Shown here piece after piece: positions 49,137 through 60,448 of a stretch of 64,000 nt of DNA. The stretch lies in assembly GCA_035772735.1 (NCBI GenBank), contig JASDFA010000011.1, forward strand, positions 1,674,001 to 1,738,000, read 5' to 3'. This DNA comes from Datura wrightii (taxonomy: Eukaryota; Streptophyta; Magnoliopsida; Solanales; Solanaceae). Each line of letters starts with the position of its first letter. The first letter of the stretch is position 1. A program made the position numbers and the translations under genes. The notes below the pieces were generated by a model that made no database searches, was not told where the DNA came from, and saw only the letters and a program-made list of their open reading frames with translations.

Positions 49137-50270
49137 AGAGACGGTCGATCACATCTCCAGAAATTCGTGGGCTAACATACACCGAAAATCGCGAAAATCG
49201 TAAATTCTTATTTATGCAAAAAATAGTGATGCCGACCAAACGAAATGATAGGGCGCCCGTCACCAGGCCCCGCAGGCTGCGCACAGCCAAAATTTGGGGC
49301 CGAACGGAGGCGGTCGATTAAATCTCCAGAAATCCGTGGGCTAACATACACCGAAAATTGCGAAAATCGTAAATTCCCATTTATGCAAAAAATTGTGATG
49401 CCGATCAAACGAAATGATAGGGAGCCTGTCACAAGGCCCCGCAGGCTGCGCACAGCCAAAATTTAGGACCGAACGGAGACGGTCGATCAAATCTCCAGAA
49501 ATCCGTGGGCTAACATACACCAAAAATTGAGAAAATCATAAATTCTGATTTATTTGAAAAATAGTGATGCCGATCAAACAAAATGATAGGGCGCCCGTCA
49601 CCAGGCCCCACAGGCTGCGGACAGCCAAAATTTGAGGCCGAACGGAGGCGGTCGATCAAATCTCCAGAAATCCGTGGGCTAACATACACCGAAAATCGAG
49701 AAAATTATAAATTTTCATTTATGCGAAAAATTGTGATGCCGATCAAATAAAATGATAGGGCGCCTGTCAGAAGCGCCCCGCAGGCTGCGCACACCCAAAA
49801 TTTGGGGCCGAACGGAGGCGGTCAATCAAATCTCTAGAAATTCGTGGGCTAATACACCGAAAATTGCGAAAATCGTAAATTCTCATTTATGCGAAAAGTA
49901 GTGATGCCGATCAAACGAAATGATAGGGGGCCAGTCACCAGCGCCCTGCGGGCTACGCACAACCAAAATTTGGGGCCGAACGGAGGCGGTCGATCTGATC
50001 TCGAGAAATCTGTGGGCTAACATACACCGAAAATTGCAAAAATCATAAATTCTCATTTATGCGAAAAATAGTGATGCCGATCAAACGAAATGATAGGGCG
50101 CCCGTCAGCAGCACCCTGCAGTTTGCGCACACCCAAAATTTGGGGCCGAACGGAGGCGGTCCATCAAATCTCCAAAAATCTGTGGGCTAACATATACCGA
50201 AAATCGAGAAAATCATAAATTCTCATTTATGCGAAAGATAGTGATGCCGATCAAACGAAATGATAGGGCG
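47209..50270 (+). repeat. Satellite block S12 (about 18 monomers)
   Basis: The block consists of the satellite part of the second 3,128-bp unit (to 49,136) plus a partial third copy (about 49,240-50,130, spacing about 1,015 bp from 48,225 on, six monomers). It stops at GATAGGGCG before an unrelated 41-bp stretch. Confidence 0.9.
49240..50130 (+). repeat. Partial third copy of the 3,128-bp unit's satellite part
   Basis: This matches 48,225-49,115 at an offset of about 1,015 bp (6 x 169 + 1), including CCCATTTATGCAAAAAATTG, CCAAAATTTAGG, GGGCTAATACACC and the CTCGAG monomer. It is more diverged from copies 1 and 2 than they are from each other. Confidence 0.7.
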
Positions 50271-50311
50271 CACGTTCAAGTACGCTGGGTATCGGGCGCC
50301 CGTTCATGTAC
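50271..50311. other. 41-bp stretch unrelated to satellite or spacer
   Basis: The sequence CACGTTCAAGTACGCTGGGT and the following CGTTCATGTAC contain two CACGTTCAAGTACG / CCGTTCATGTACG-like halves around ATCGGGCGCC. It sits between a satellite monomer broken after GATAGGGCG and a spacer lacking its first about 220 bp. It looks like filler DNA at a repaired break. Confidence 0.6.
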
Positions 50312-50942
50312 GTGGGTCGTTAGGACCAGTTTTTAAATTAAAATTGTCAACCATATTGGAAAATATTTTGAAATGAGTGCGATAGAGGCATATTTTTAGA
50401 AAAATGACTTGGCCAAACCGCCTTACGGTAGTTTGTCCAGATAGATCTCGAAAAAATACACAAAATGAAAAAAAAATTATGTAAAATGGATTATCCAGCC
50501 CAAAGTTATGATCATTTAGATAATGTGCCTTTAATGAACTCTTTTTCCGTCGATTATATTACAGTTTTAACAACATTATGTAAGATCTCATCAAAAGACT
50601 TGCATCTTGGCAGTTCTTATTTTTTTAATAAAGAGCTAACACACACAACTAAAATTGCGAAAATCATAAATTCTCATTTATGCAAAAAATAGTGATGCCG
50701 ATCAAACGAAATGATAGGACTATCTAAATTCTGATATCTTATTCTGATCTCTTTCTGTACTATACTGATTCTTTACTGATTACCGGAATGCGATTTATAA
50801 GTCGCATTTTGCCTTGCGACGCACCGACTTGGCGCCTGTCCGATCTTTCCCCGGGCCTTTTTCTAGCATGTATGTCTTTCAAATACTCTTAACCAACACG
50901 CGAATAGGCCATCTATATGCTAAAAATTTACAAGGTGTGACA
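50312..50942 (-). repeat. Spacer Sp12, truncated (A 50312-50634, half monomer 50635-50718, B 50719-50942)
   Basis: A starts at GTGGGTCGTTAGGACC, so its first about 220 bp are missing. B has lost about 125 bp from GATTACCG to GGAATGCG, which removes the TATA region and all but the last 28-bp units. B ends AAGGTGTGACA. Confidence 0.85.
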
Positions 50943-51740
50943 GCGGATCAAACGAAATGATCCGTCACTAGGCCCCGTAGGCTGCGCACAACCAAAATTT
51001 GGGGCCGAACGGAGACGGTCGATCAAATATCCATAAATCTGTGGGCTAACATACACCGAAAATTGCAAAAATCGTAAATTCTCATTTATGCAAAAAATAG
51101 TGATGCAGATCAAACGAAATTATAGAGCACCTATCACCAGGCCACGCAGGCTGCGCACAGCCAAACTTTTGGGTCCAAACGGAGACGGTTGATCAGATCT
51201 CCAAAAATCCGTGGGCTAACATTCACCGAAAACCGAGAAAATCATAAATTGTCATTTATTCGAAAAATAGTGATGCCGATCAAACGAAATGATAGAGCGC
51301 CGTCACCAGGCCCCACAGGCTTCGCACAACCAAAATTTAGGACCGAACGGAGGCGATCGATCTGATCTCGAGAAATCCGTGGGCTAACATACACCGAAAA
51401 TCGAGAAAATCATAAATTCTCATTTATGCAAAAAATAGTGATGCTGATCAAACGAAATGATAGGGCGCCCGTCAGTAGGCCCCGCAGGCTACGCACACCC
51501 AAAATTTGGGGTCGAACGGAGGCGGTCGATCAAATAACCAGAAATCTGTGGGCTAACATACACCGAAAATTGCGAATATCATAAATTCTTATTTATGCGA
51601 AAAATAGTGATGCCGATCAAACGAAATGATAGGGCGCCCGTCAGCAAGCCCCACAGGCTGCGCACAGCCAAAATTTGTGGCCGAACGGAGGCGGTCGATC
51701 TGATCTCGAGAAATCTGTGGGCTAACATACACCGAAAATC
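50943..51740 (+). repeat. Satellite block S13 (about 4.7 monomers)
   Basis: This is the shortest satellite block. It opens with GCGGATCAAACG and includes one CCAAACTTTTGGGTCC monomer and one CTCGAG monomer. It ends at ACCGAAAATC, joined directly to GCAACATAGGCGC of the next spacer. Confidence 0.9.
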
Positions 51741-52715
51741 GCAACATAGGCGCACTATGCTAGTGTCGACAGATCGGCCGACCTTGGATGTCACATGCTA
51801 ACCTATGTCGAGACCCGACGCCCATCGATCAATGCCCAGCGATCAAAAATTTAAAAGGAAACACCTATGCTTATCCTTATGATATAAAGAAAATGCTAGA
51901 GATTAGTGGTGGTAGTGCTGGCCTACCATGGTCGCTTTCCATGGTGGTGTCGGTTGTGGTGGGTCGTTAGGACCAGTTTTTAAATTAAAATTGTCAACCA
52001 TATTGGGAAATATTTTGAAATGAGTGTGATAGAGGCATATTTTTAGAAAAATGACTTGGCCAATCCGCCTTACGGTAGTTTGTCCAGATAGATCTCGAAA
52101 AAATACACAAAATGAAAAACAAATCGTGTAAAATGGATAATCCAGCCCAAAGTTATGATCATTTAGATAATGCGCCTCTAATGAACTCTTTTTCCGTCGA
52201 TTATATTACAGTTTTAACAACATTATGTAAGATCTCATCAAAAGACTTGCATCTCGGCAGTTCTTATTTTGTTAATAAAGAGCTAACACACACCAAAAAT
52301 CGCGAAAATCGTAAATTCTCATTTATGCAAAAAATAGTGATGCCGATCAAACGAAATGATAGGACTATCTAAATTCTGATATCTTATTCTGATCTCTTTC
52401 TGTACTATACTGATTCTTTACTGATTACCGTAATGAATTGATTTAAAACCAAAGTGGAAACTATAAATCGCATCAGGGAATGCGATTTATAAGTTGCTTT
52501 TTCGGAATGCGATTTATAAGTCGTATTCCTGGAATGCGTTTTATATGTCACATTCCCGGAATACGATTTATAAGTCGCATTTTGCCTTGCGACGCACCGA
52601 CTTGGCGCTTGTCCGATCTTTACCCGGGCCTTTTTCTAGCATGTATGTCTTTCAAATACTCTTAACCAACACGCGAATAGGCCATCTATATGCTAGAAAT
52701 TTGCAGGGTGTGACA
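51741..52715 (-). repeat. Spacer Sp13 (A 51741-52281, half monomer 52282-52363, B 52364-52715)
   Basis: A lacks its first 13 bases (GTTTGAAAGTTAG) but is otherwise complete, with the GACTTGGCC and ACGGTAGTTTG variants of copies 10-13. B has the TATA deletion and five 28-bp units, and ends AGGGTGTGACA like Sp12. It is the last spacer in the window. Confidence 0.85.
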
Positions 52716-55700
52716 GCGGATCAAATGAAATGATCCGTCACTAGGCCCCGCAGGCTGTGCACAACCAAAATTTGTGGCCGAACGGAGGCGGTCGATCAAA
52801 TATCCAGCAATCTGTGGGCTAACATACACCGAAAATTGCAAAAATCGTAAATTCTCATTTATGCAAAAAATAGTGATGCCGATCAAACGAAATTATAGAG
52901 CACCCATCACCAGGCCACGCAGGCTGCGCACAGCAAAACTTTTGGGTCCAAACGGAGACGGTCGATCAGATCTCCAAAAATCCGTGGGCTAAGATTCATC
53001 GAAAACTGAGAAAATCATAAATTATCATTTATTCCAAAAATAGTGATGCCGATCAAACGAAATGATAGGGCGCCCGTCACCAGGCCTCACAGGCTGTGCA
53101 CAGGCAAAATTTGGGGCCGAACGAAGGCGATCGATCTGATCTCGAGAAATCCGTGGGCTAACATACAACGAAAATTGAGAAAATCATAAATTCTCATTTA
53201 TGTGAAAAATAGTGATGCCGATCAAACGAAATGATAGGGCGCCCGTCACAAGGCCCCACAGGCTGCGCACAGCCAAAATTTGGGGCCAAACGGAGGCGGT
53301 CGATCAAATCTCCAGAAATCTGTGGGCTAACGTACACCGAAAATCGCGAAAATTGTAAATTCTCATTTATTCGAAACATAGTGATGCCGATCAAACGAAA
53401 TGATAGGGCACCCGTCACCAGGCTCCGCGGGCTGCACACAACCAAAATTTGGGGGCAAGCGGAGGCGGTCGATCTGATCTCAAGAAATCTGTGGGCTAAC
53501 ATACACCGAAAATTGCGAAAATCGTAAATTCTCATTTATGCGAAAAGTAGTGATGCCGATCAAACAAAATGATAGGGCGCCCGTCAGCAGGCCCCGCAGG
53601 CTATGCACAACCAAAATTTGGGGCCGAATGGAGGCGGTCGATCAAATCTCCAGAAATCTGTGGGCTAACATTCACCGAAAACCGAGAAAATCGTAAATTG
53701 TCATTTATTTGAAAAATAGTGGTGCTGATCAAACAAAATGATAAGGCGCCCATCACCAGGCCCCACAGGCGGCGCACAGCCAAAATTTGGGCCCGAACGG
53801 AGGCGGTCGATCAAATCTCCAGAAATCTGTGGGGCTAACATACACCGAAAATTGAGAAAATTGTAAATTCTCATTTATGCGAAAAATAGTGATGCCGATC
53901 AAACGAAATGATAGGGCGCCCATCAGCAGGCCCCGCAAGCTGCGCACAACCAAAATTTGGGGCCAAACGGAGGCGGTCGATCAAATCTCCAGAAATCCGT
54001 TGGCTCACATACACCGAAAATTGAGAAAATTGTAAATTCTCATTTATGCGAAAAATAGTGATGCCGATCAAACGAAATGATTGGGCGCCCGTCCCCAGGC
54101 CCCGCGGGCTGCGCACAGCCAAAATTTGGGGTCGAACGGAGGCGGTCGATCTAATCTCAAGAAATCCGAGGGCTAACATACACCGAAAATCGAGAATATC
54201 GTAAATTCTCATTTATTCAAAAAATAGTGATTTCGATCAAACGAAATGATAGGGCGCCCGTCACCAGGCCCCGCGGGCTGCGCACAACCAAAATTTGGGG
54301 CCAAACGGAGGCGGTCGATCTGATCTCAAGAAATCCGTGGGCTAACATACACTGAAAATTGCGAAAATCGTAAATTCTCATTTATGCGAAAAATAGTGAT
54401 GCCGATCAAACGAAATGACAGGGCGCCCGTCAAAAGGCCCCGCAGGCTGTGCACAGCCAAAATTTGGGGCCGAACTGAGGCGGTCGATCAAATCTCCAGA
54501 AATCTGTGGGCTAACATTCACCGAAAATCGAGAAAATCATAAATTGTCATTTATTCGAAAAATAGTGATGCTGATCAAACGAAATGATAGGGCGCCCGTC
54601 ACCAGGCCCCACAGGATGCGTACAGCCAAAATTTGGGCCCGAACGGAGGCGGTCGATCAAATTTCCAGAAATCTGTGGGCTAACATACACCGAAAATTGA
54701 GAAAATTGTAAATTCTCATTTATGCAAAAAATAGTGATGCCGATCAAATGAAATGATAGGGCGCCCATCAGCAGGCCCCGCAGGCTGCGTACAGCCAAAA
54801 TTTGGGGCCGAACGGAGGCGGTCGATTAAATCTCCAGAAATCTGTGGGCTAACATACACCGAAAATTGCGAAAATCGTAAATTCTCATTTATGCAAAAAA
54901 TTTTGATGCCGATCAAACGAAATGATAGGGAGACCGTCACTAGGCCCCACAGGCTATGCACGGCCAAAATTTGGGCCCGAACATAGGCGGTCGATCAAAT
55001 CTCCAGAAATCCGTGGGCTGACATACATCGAAAATTGAGAAAATTGTAAATTCTCATTTATGCGAAATATAGTGATGCCGATCAAATGAAATGATAGGGC
55101 GCCCGACCTCAGGCCCCACGGGCTGCACACAGCCAAAATTTGGGGCCAAACGGAGGCGGTCGATCTGATCTCAAGAAATTCGAGGGCTAACATACACCGA
55201 AAAGCGAGAAAATCATAAATTCACATTTATTCAAAAAATAGTGATGCCGGTCAAACGAAATGATAGGGCGCCCGTCACCAGGCCCCGCGGGCTGCGCACA
55301 GCCAAAATTTGGGGCCGAACGGAGGCGGTCGATCTGATCTCAAGAAATCCGTGGGCTAAACACACCGAAAATTGAGAAAATTGTAAATTCTCATTTATGC
55401 AAAAAATAGTGATGCCGATCAAACGAAATGATAGGGTGCTCATCACCAGGCCCCGCGGGCTGCGCACAACAGAAATTTGGGGCCGAACGGAGGCGGTCAA
55501 TCTGATCTCGAGAAATCCGTGGGCTAACATTCACCAAAAATTGTGAAAATCGTAAATTCTCATTTATGTGAAAAATAGTGATGCCGATCAAATGAAATGA
55601 TAGGGCGCCGGTCAGCAGGCCTCGCAGGCTGCGCACAGCCAAAATTTGGTGCCGAACGGAGACGGTCGATCAAATCTCCAGAAATTCGTGGGCTAACATA

Positions 55701-56055
55701 CACCGAAAATCGAGAAAATATTAAATTCTCATTTATGCGAAAAATAGTGATGCCGATCAAACGAAATGATAGGGCACCCGTCACCAGGCCCCGCGGGCTA
55801 TGCACAGCCAAAATTTGGGGCCGAACGAAGGCGGTCGATCAAATCTCCAGAAATCTGTGGGCTAACATACACCGAAAATTGAGAAAATCGTAAATTCTCA
55901 TTTATGCGAAAAATAGTGATGCCGATCAAACGAAATGATAGGGCGCCCGTCACCAGCACCCCGCGGGCTACGCACAGCCAAAACTTGGGGTCGAACGGAG
56001 ACGGTCGATCAAATATTTAGAAATCCCTGGGCTAACACGCACCAAAAAGTTTGAA
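52716..56055 (+). repeat. Satellite block S14 (about 19.8 monomers)
   Basis: The block consists of regular monomers with several CTCGAG or CTCAAG variants (53,477, 54,145 and 54,323). The last monomer is a pre-spacer type (TCAAATATTTAG, AACACGCACC) and is followed by GTTTGAA (56,049-56,055), the first seven bases of segment A, before the retrotransposon piece begins. Confidence 0.9.
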
Positions 56056-56884
56056 CTCTGGGTTCATGTCCGAAGGCCTGTACCCTGGATAAGTCCATGT
56101 ACTCCCTCAAAGTAGTTGTCACGCACGTCTCTATGTACTCTGGGTTCAGGCCCATAATAAAGCGGTGGACTCTGGACGACATGGTGTCCACAAATGCTGG
56201 AGCATAGCGGGCTAAGGAGTCAAATTGTAAGGAATATCCACGGACGCTCCTAGCACCCTGCTCTAAATGTAAGAACTGGTCCATCCGAGCCTGTCTGACC
56301 TCCCGGGGTAAGTAGTGGTCCAGGAAGGCCTCTGAAAAGCTGGACCAAGTAGGAGGGGTTGCATCTCTTCCCCGAGACCTCTCCCAACATTCGTACCACA
56401 AAACAGCAATATCCCGTAACCGGAACACTGCTAACTCAACTGATTCTGCTGGGGTTACGTGCATGACTCTAAAGATCCTCTGCATCTGGTCCAAAAAGTC
56501 CTGAGGGTCCTCCGCTAAATTCGATCCAGTAAACTGAGGGGGTCCCAACGCCAAGAATTCTCTAACCCTGGAACTACCTGGCCCCCCTAGGGATTCTGCT
56601 GCTGTAGGTGGTGCTGGATGACGCTGAGCAGCTAGCATCTGAGTCAACATAACCACCACACTACGTAGCTGCTGATCATACGAAATGGGTGCAGGAGCTG
56701 TGGGAGGCGGTGCTGCCTCAAATGGTGTCTGGCGAGGCGGAGACTGCTGGGAGGGCAGAGATAATGCCTCCGTATTGCTCTCAGACCCGGCGGAGTCTGG
56801 CTGTAACTGAGGCATCCTACTGGTGCCTTCGCCCGCTGCTGTATCCAATCTCCTACCTGTAGTTGGGTGCCACTGGTCTGCCAT
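56009..56884 (-). pseudogene. Truncated retrotransposon gag reading into satellite
   Basis: Gag would form the particle that packages the element's RNA in the cytoplasm. The ATG at 56,882-56,884 begins MADQWHPTTG; an upstream in-frame TTG at 56,899 is an unlikely start. About 276 codons of gag remain without a stop. Residues 1-105 are a low-complexity Pro/Gln/Ser-rich leader. Residues about 115-250 fit the Retrotrans_gag domain (PF03732), with the FTGSN, EDPQDFLDQM, LWYECW, FLDHYLPREVRQAR and LARYAP motifs and an RFIMGLNPEY helix. No CCHC zinc knuckle is present because the gene breaks at 56,056; the frame then runs 15 codons into the last spacer bases and antisense satellite before a stop at 56,009. 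It is a dead fragment although its frame is still open. Confidence 0.85.
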
Positions 56885-57081
56885 AATATCTGTGAGCAAA
56901 GAGGGTGGTGAGTTTCAAAAGTCAACTCTATACTGTACCGCTCTATAGCACGATTGAAGAAGAAAGAGAAGTGACAATCCTAACATGCCTCGCAGCCTCC
57001 TGCCTATAGTATGTGGTGCACAACACATCCATAGACAAGACTCTACTTAGCACGGCTTGCAGACTCCCTGCGATACGACCT
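56885..57081 (-). other. Retrotransposon leader between PBS and gag
   Basis: This is about 197 bp of non-coding sequence between the primer-binding site and the gag ATG, the usual place for packaging signals. I see no conserved structure in it. Confidence 0.55.
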
Positions 57082-57093
57082 GCTCTGATACCA
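57082..57093 (-). other. Primer-binding site for initiator tRNA-Met
   Basis: The minus strand reads TGGTATCAGAGC, the standard plant retroelement PBS complementary to the 3' end of initiator methionine tRNA. It lies 4 nt (AACT) inside the LTR end at 57,098, which fixes the LTR boundary and the orientation. Confidence 0.9.
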
Positions 57094-57097
57094 AGTT

Positions 57098-57597
57098 TGT
57101 CACACCCCACCTTGGGGGGTATGATGGCACTTGGTGCCTGCTAGACTCTGGACTGCCAACTGGTCCAGCCTGAGCACATCTGGTGCTTTGGCTGGCTTTG
57201 GCTCTATTTTAAGAAACAAATCGGCTATATAACGGCTGTAACTACAGTCTCCGGCCAACTGGCCTGTAACCATCTGTACCTGTAACAACAGCTAACCAGA
57301 AACAGACTTGTAACAAGGAACCTATGCGGGCCAACAAGGCCACCATGTTGTCTAGTTATCTGTAACTCAACACAAGACTGCTGTACAACTACATGACCGG
57401 CAAGGTCACCACTACTGTCAAACTAAGGCCCCACACGGCCAACATAAACTGGAATACAAAACAGCTACAGCAGACTGCACGGTCCCACACGACCAGCTCA
57501 AATAACCACAGGGAATATATACAGACTGCAAGCCTCTACGAATACTGTAAGAAACTAATAGAAATGATCGGGACAGGGCCCCGACCTACCCATACTG
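57098..57597 (-). mobile_element. Partial 5' LTR (R-U5 side)
   Basis: It starts TGTCACACCCC on the plus strand, so it ends in CA on the sense strand, next to the PBS. It aligns with 1,854-2,338 throughout, with substitutions and small indels such as extra CTGTACCTGTAAC near 57,270. The U3 side is missing beyond CATACTGCAG, where satellite resumes. Confidence 0.85.
57514..57521 (-). promoter_or_regulatory. TATA box of the partial LTR
   Basis: TATATATT on the minus strand, in the same position relative to the LTR end as 2,261-2,269. Its conservation between the two LTRs supports the call. The U3 enhancer region upstream is missing. Confidence 0.45.
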
Positions 57598-59099
57598 CAG
57601 AAATCCGTGGGCTAACATACAACGAAAATCGAGAAAATCGTAAATTCTCATTTATTCGAAAAATAGTGATGCCGATCAAACGAAATGATAGGGCGCCCGT
57701 CACCAAGCCCCGCAGGCTGCGCACAGCCAAAATTTTGGGCCGAACGAAGGCGTTCGATCTGATCTCGAGAAATCTGTGGGATAACATACACCGAAAATTG
57801 TGAAAATCGTAAATTCTCATTTATGCGAAAAATAGTGATGCCGATCAAACGAAATAATAGGGAGCCCGTCAGCAGGCCCCACAGGCTACGCACAACCAAA
57901 ATTTGCTGCCGAACGGAGGCGGTCGATCAAATCTCCAGAAATCCGTGCGCTAACATACACCGAAAATCGAGAAAATCGTAAATTCTCATTTATGCAAAAA
58001 ATAGTGATGTCGATCAAATGAAATGATAGGGCGCCTGTCACCAGCGGCCCGCGGGCTGCGCATAGCCCAAATTTGGGGCCGAAAGGAGGCGGTTGATCTG
58101 ATCTCGAGAAATCCGTGGGCTAACATACACCGAAAATTGCGAAAATCGTAAATTCTCATTTATGTAAGAAATAGTGATGCCGATCAAACGAAATGATAGG
58201 GCACCCGTCATCAGGCCCCGCAGGCTGCGCACAGCCAAAATTTGGGGCCAAAAGGAGATGGTCGATCAAATCTACAGAAATTCGTGGGCTAACATACAGC
58301 GAAAACCGAGAAAATTGTAAATTGTCATTTATGCGAAAAATAATGATGTCGATCAAACGAAATGATAGGGCGCCCGTCACCAGGCCCTGCAGGCTGCGCA
58401 CAGTCGAAATTTGGGGCCGAACGGAGGCGGTCGATTAAATCTCTAGAAATCTGTGGGCTAACATACACCGAAAATTGAGAAAATCGTATATTCTCAATTA
58501 TGCAAAAAATTGTGATGCCGATCAAACAAAATGATAGAGAGCTCGTCACCAGGCCCCGCGGGCTGCGCACAACAGAAATTTGGGGCCGAACGGAGGCGGT
58601 CGATCTGATCTCGAGAAATCCGTGGGCTAACATACACCAAAAATTGCGAAAATTGTAAATTCTCATTTATGTGAAAAATAGTGATGCCGATCAAACGAAA
58701 TGATAGGGCGCCTGTCAGCAGGCCCCGCAGGCTGCGCATAGCCAAAATTTGGTGTCGAACGGAGACGGTCGATCAAATCTCCCGAAATCCTTGGGCTAAC
58801 ATTCACCGAAAACCGCGAAAATCGTAAATTGTCATTTATTCGAAAAATAGTGATGCCGATCAAACGAAATGATAGGATGCCCGTCACCAGCGCCCCGCGG
58901 GCTGCACACAGCCAATATTTGGGGTCGAACGGAGGCGGTCGCTCTAATCTCCAGAAATCCCTGGGCTACCACGCACCGAAAATTGAGAAAATCGTAAATT
59001 CTCATTTATGCGAAAAATAGTGATGCCGATCAAACGAAATGATAGGGCGCCCGTCACCAGGCCCCGCGGGCTGCACACAGCCAAATTTTGGGGCCGAAC

Positions 59100-60448
59100 G
59101 GAGGCGGTCGATTAAATTTCGAAAAATCCGTGGGCTAACACACACCGAAAATTGAGCAAATCGTAAATTCTCATTTATGCAAAAAATAGTGATGTCGATC
59201 AAACGAAATGATAGGGCGTCCGTCACCAGGCCTGGCAGGCTGCGCACAGCCAAAATTTGAGGCCGAACGGAGACGGTCGATCAAATCTCCAGAAATCTGT
59301 GGGCTAACATACACCGAAAATCGAGAAAAATCATAAATTTTCATTTATTCGAAAAATAGTGATGCCGAACAAACAAACTGATAGGGCGCCCGTCACCAGG
59401 CCCCGCGGGCTGCGCACAGCCAAAATTTAGGGCCGAACGGAGGCGGTCGATTAAATCTCGAAAGATCCGTGGGCTAACATACACCGAAAATTGCGAAATT
59501 CGTAAATTCTCATTTATGCGAAAAATAGTGATGCCGATCAAATGAAATGATAAGGCGCCCGTCACCAGCGCCCCGCGGGCTGCACACAGCCAAAATTTGG
59601 GGCCGAACTGAGGCGGTCGATCAAATATCCAGAAATCCCTGGGCTAACACGCACCGAAAATCGCAAAAATTGTAAATTCTCATTTACGCAAAAAATAGTG
59701 ATGCCGATCAAACGAAATGATAGGGCGCCCGTCACCAGCGCCCCGCGGGCTCCGCACAGCCAAAATTTGGTGCCGAACGGAGACGGTCGATCAAATCTCC
59801 AGAAATTCGAGGGCTAACATACACCGAAAATCGAAAAAATCGTAAATTCTCATTTATGGAAAAAATTGTGATGCCGATCAAACGAAATGATAGGGCACCC
59901 ATCACCAGGCCCCGCAGGCTACGCACAGCCAAAATTTGGTGCCGAACGGAGTCGGTCGATCAAATCTCCAGAAATCCATGGGCTAACATACACCGAAAAT
60001 CGAGAAAATCGTAAACTCTCATTTATGCGAAAAATAGTGATGCCGATCAAACGAAATGATAGAGCGCCCGTCACCAGGCCCCGTGGGCTGCACACAGCCA
60101 AACTTTTGAGGTCGAACGGAGACGGTCGATCAGATCTCGAGAAATCCGTGGGCTAACATACACCGAAAATTGTGAAAATCGTAAATTCTCATTTATTCGA
60201 AAAATAGTGATGCCGATCAAACGAAATGATAAGGCGCCCGTCACCAGGCCCCGCAGGCTGCGCACACCCAAAATTTGGGGACGAACGCAGGCGGTCGATC
60301 TGATCTCGAGAAATTCGTGGGCAAACATACACTGAAAATCGAGAAAATCGTAAATTCTCATTTATGCGAAAAATAGTGATGCCGATCAAACAAAATGATA
60401 GGGTGCCCGTTAGAAGGCCCCGCAAGATGCGCAGACCCAAAATTTGGG
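59100..60448 (+). repeat. 3.55-kb-spaced higher-order duplication, copy a
   Basis: This matches 62,652-64,000 at a constant offset of 3,552 bp (21 monomers plus 3 bp). Rare shared changes include CAGGCCTGGCAGG, GAACAAACAAACTGATAGGG, CTCGAAAGATCC, CATTTATGGAAAAAATTG and GGGCAAACATACACTG. Similarity weakens to the left of about 59,100. Confidence 0.85.

Larger units (their letters stand above)
56056..57597 (-). mobile_element. Truncated Ty3/gypsy LTR retrotransposon (gag, leader, PBS, partial 5' LTR)
   Basis: Read on the minus strand the order is partial 5' LTR (57,597-57,098), primer-binding site, a leader of about 200 nt, and gag from 56,884 to the break at 56,056. Protease, reverse transcriptase, integrase and the 3' LTR are missing. 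Both ends are broken without a target-site duplication: the left end abuts the first bases of a spacer, and the right end joins mid-monomer at CAGAAATCCGTGGGCTAAC. The LTR family is the same as at 1,854. The gag style suggests a chromovirus, possibly Tekay-like, but without pol this is only an inference. Confidence 0.85.

Noticed and set aside
56885..56899. Gag start at the upstream TTG
   Set aside because: The first in-frame ATG is at 56,882-56,884; plant gag genes start at ATG, so the five extra codons were left out.
56644..56925. 93-codon minus-strand frame overlapping gag
   Set aside because: It is a shadow frame over the low-complexity Pro/Gln-rich leader of gag.
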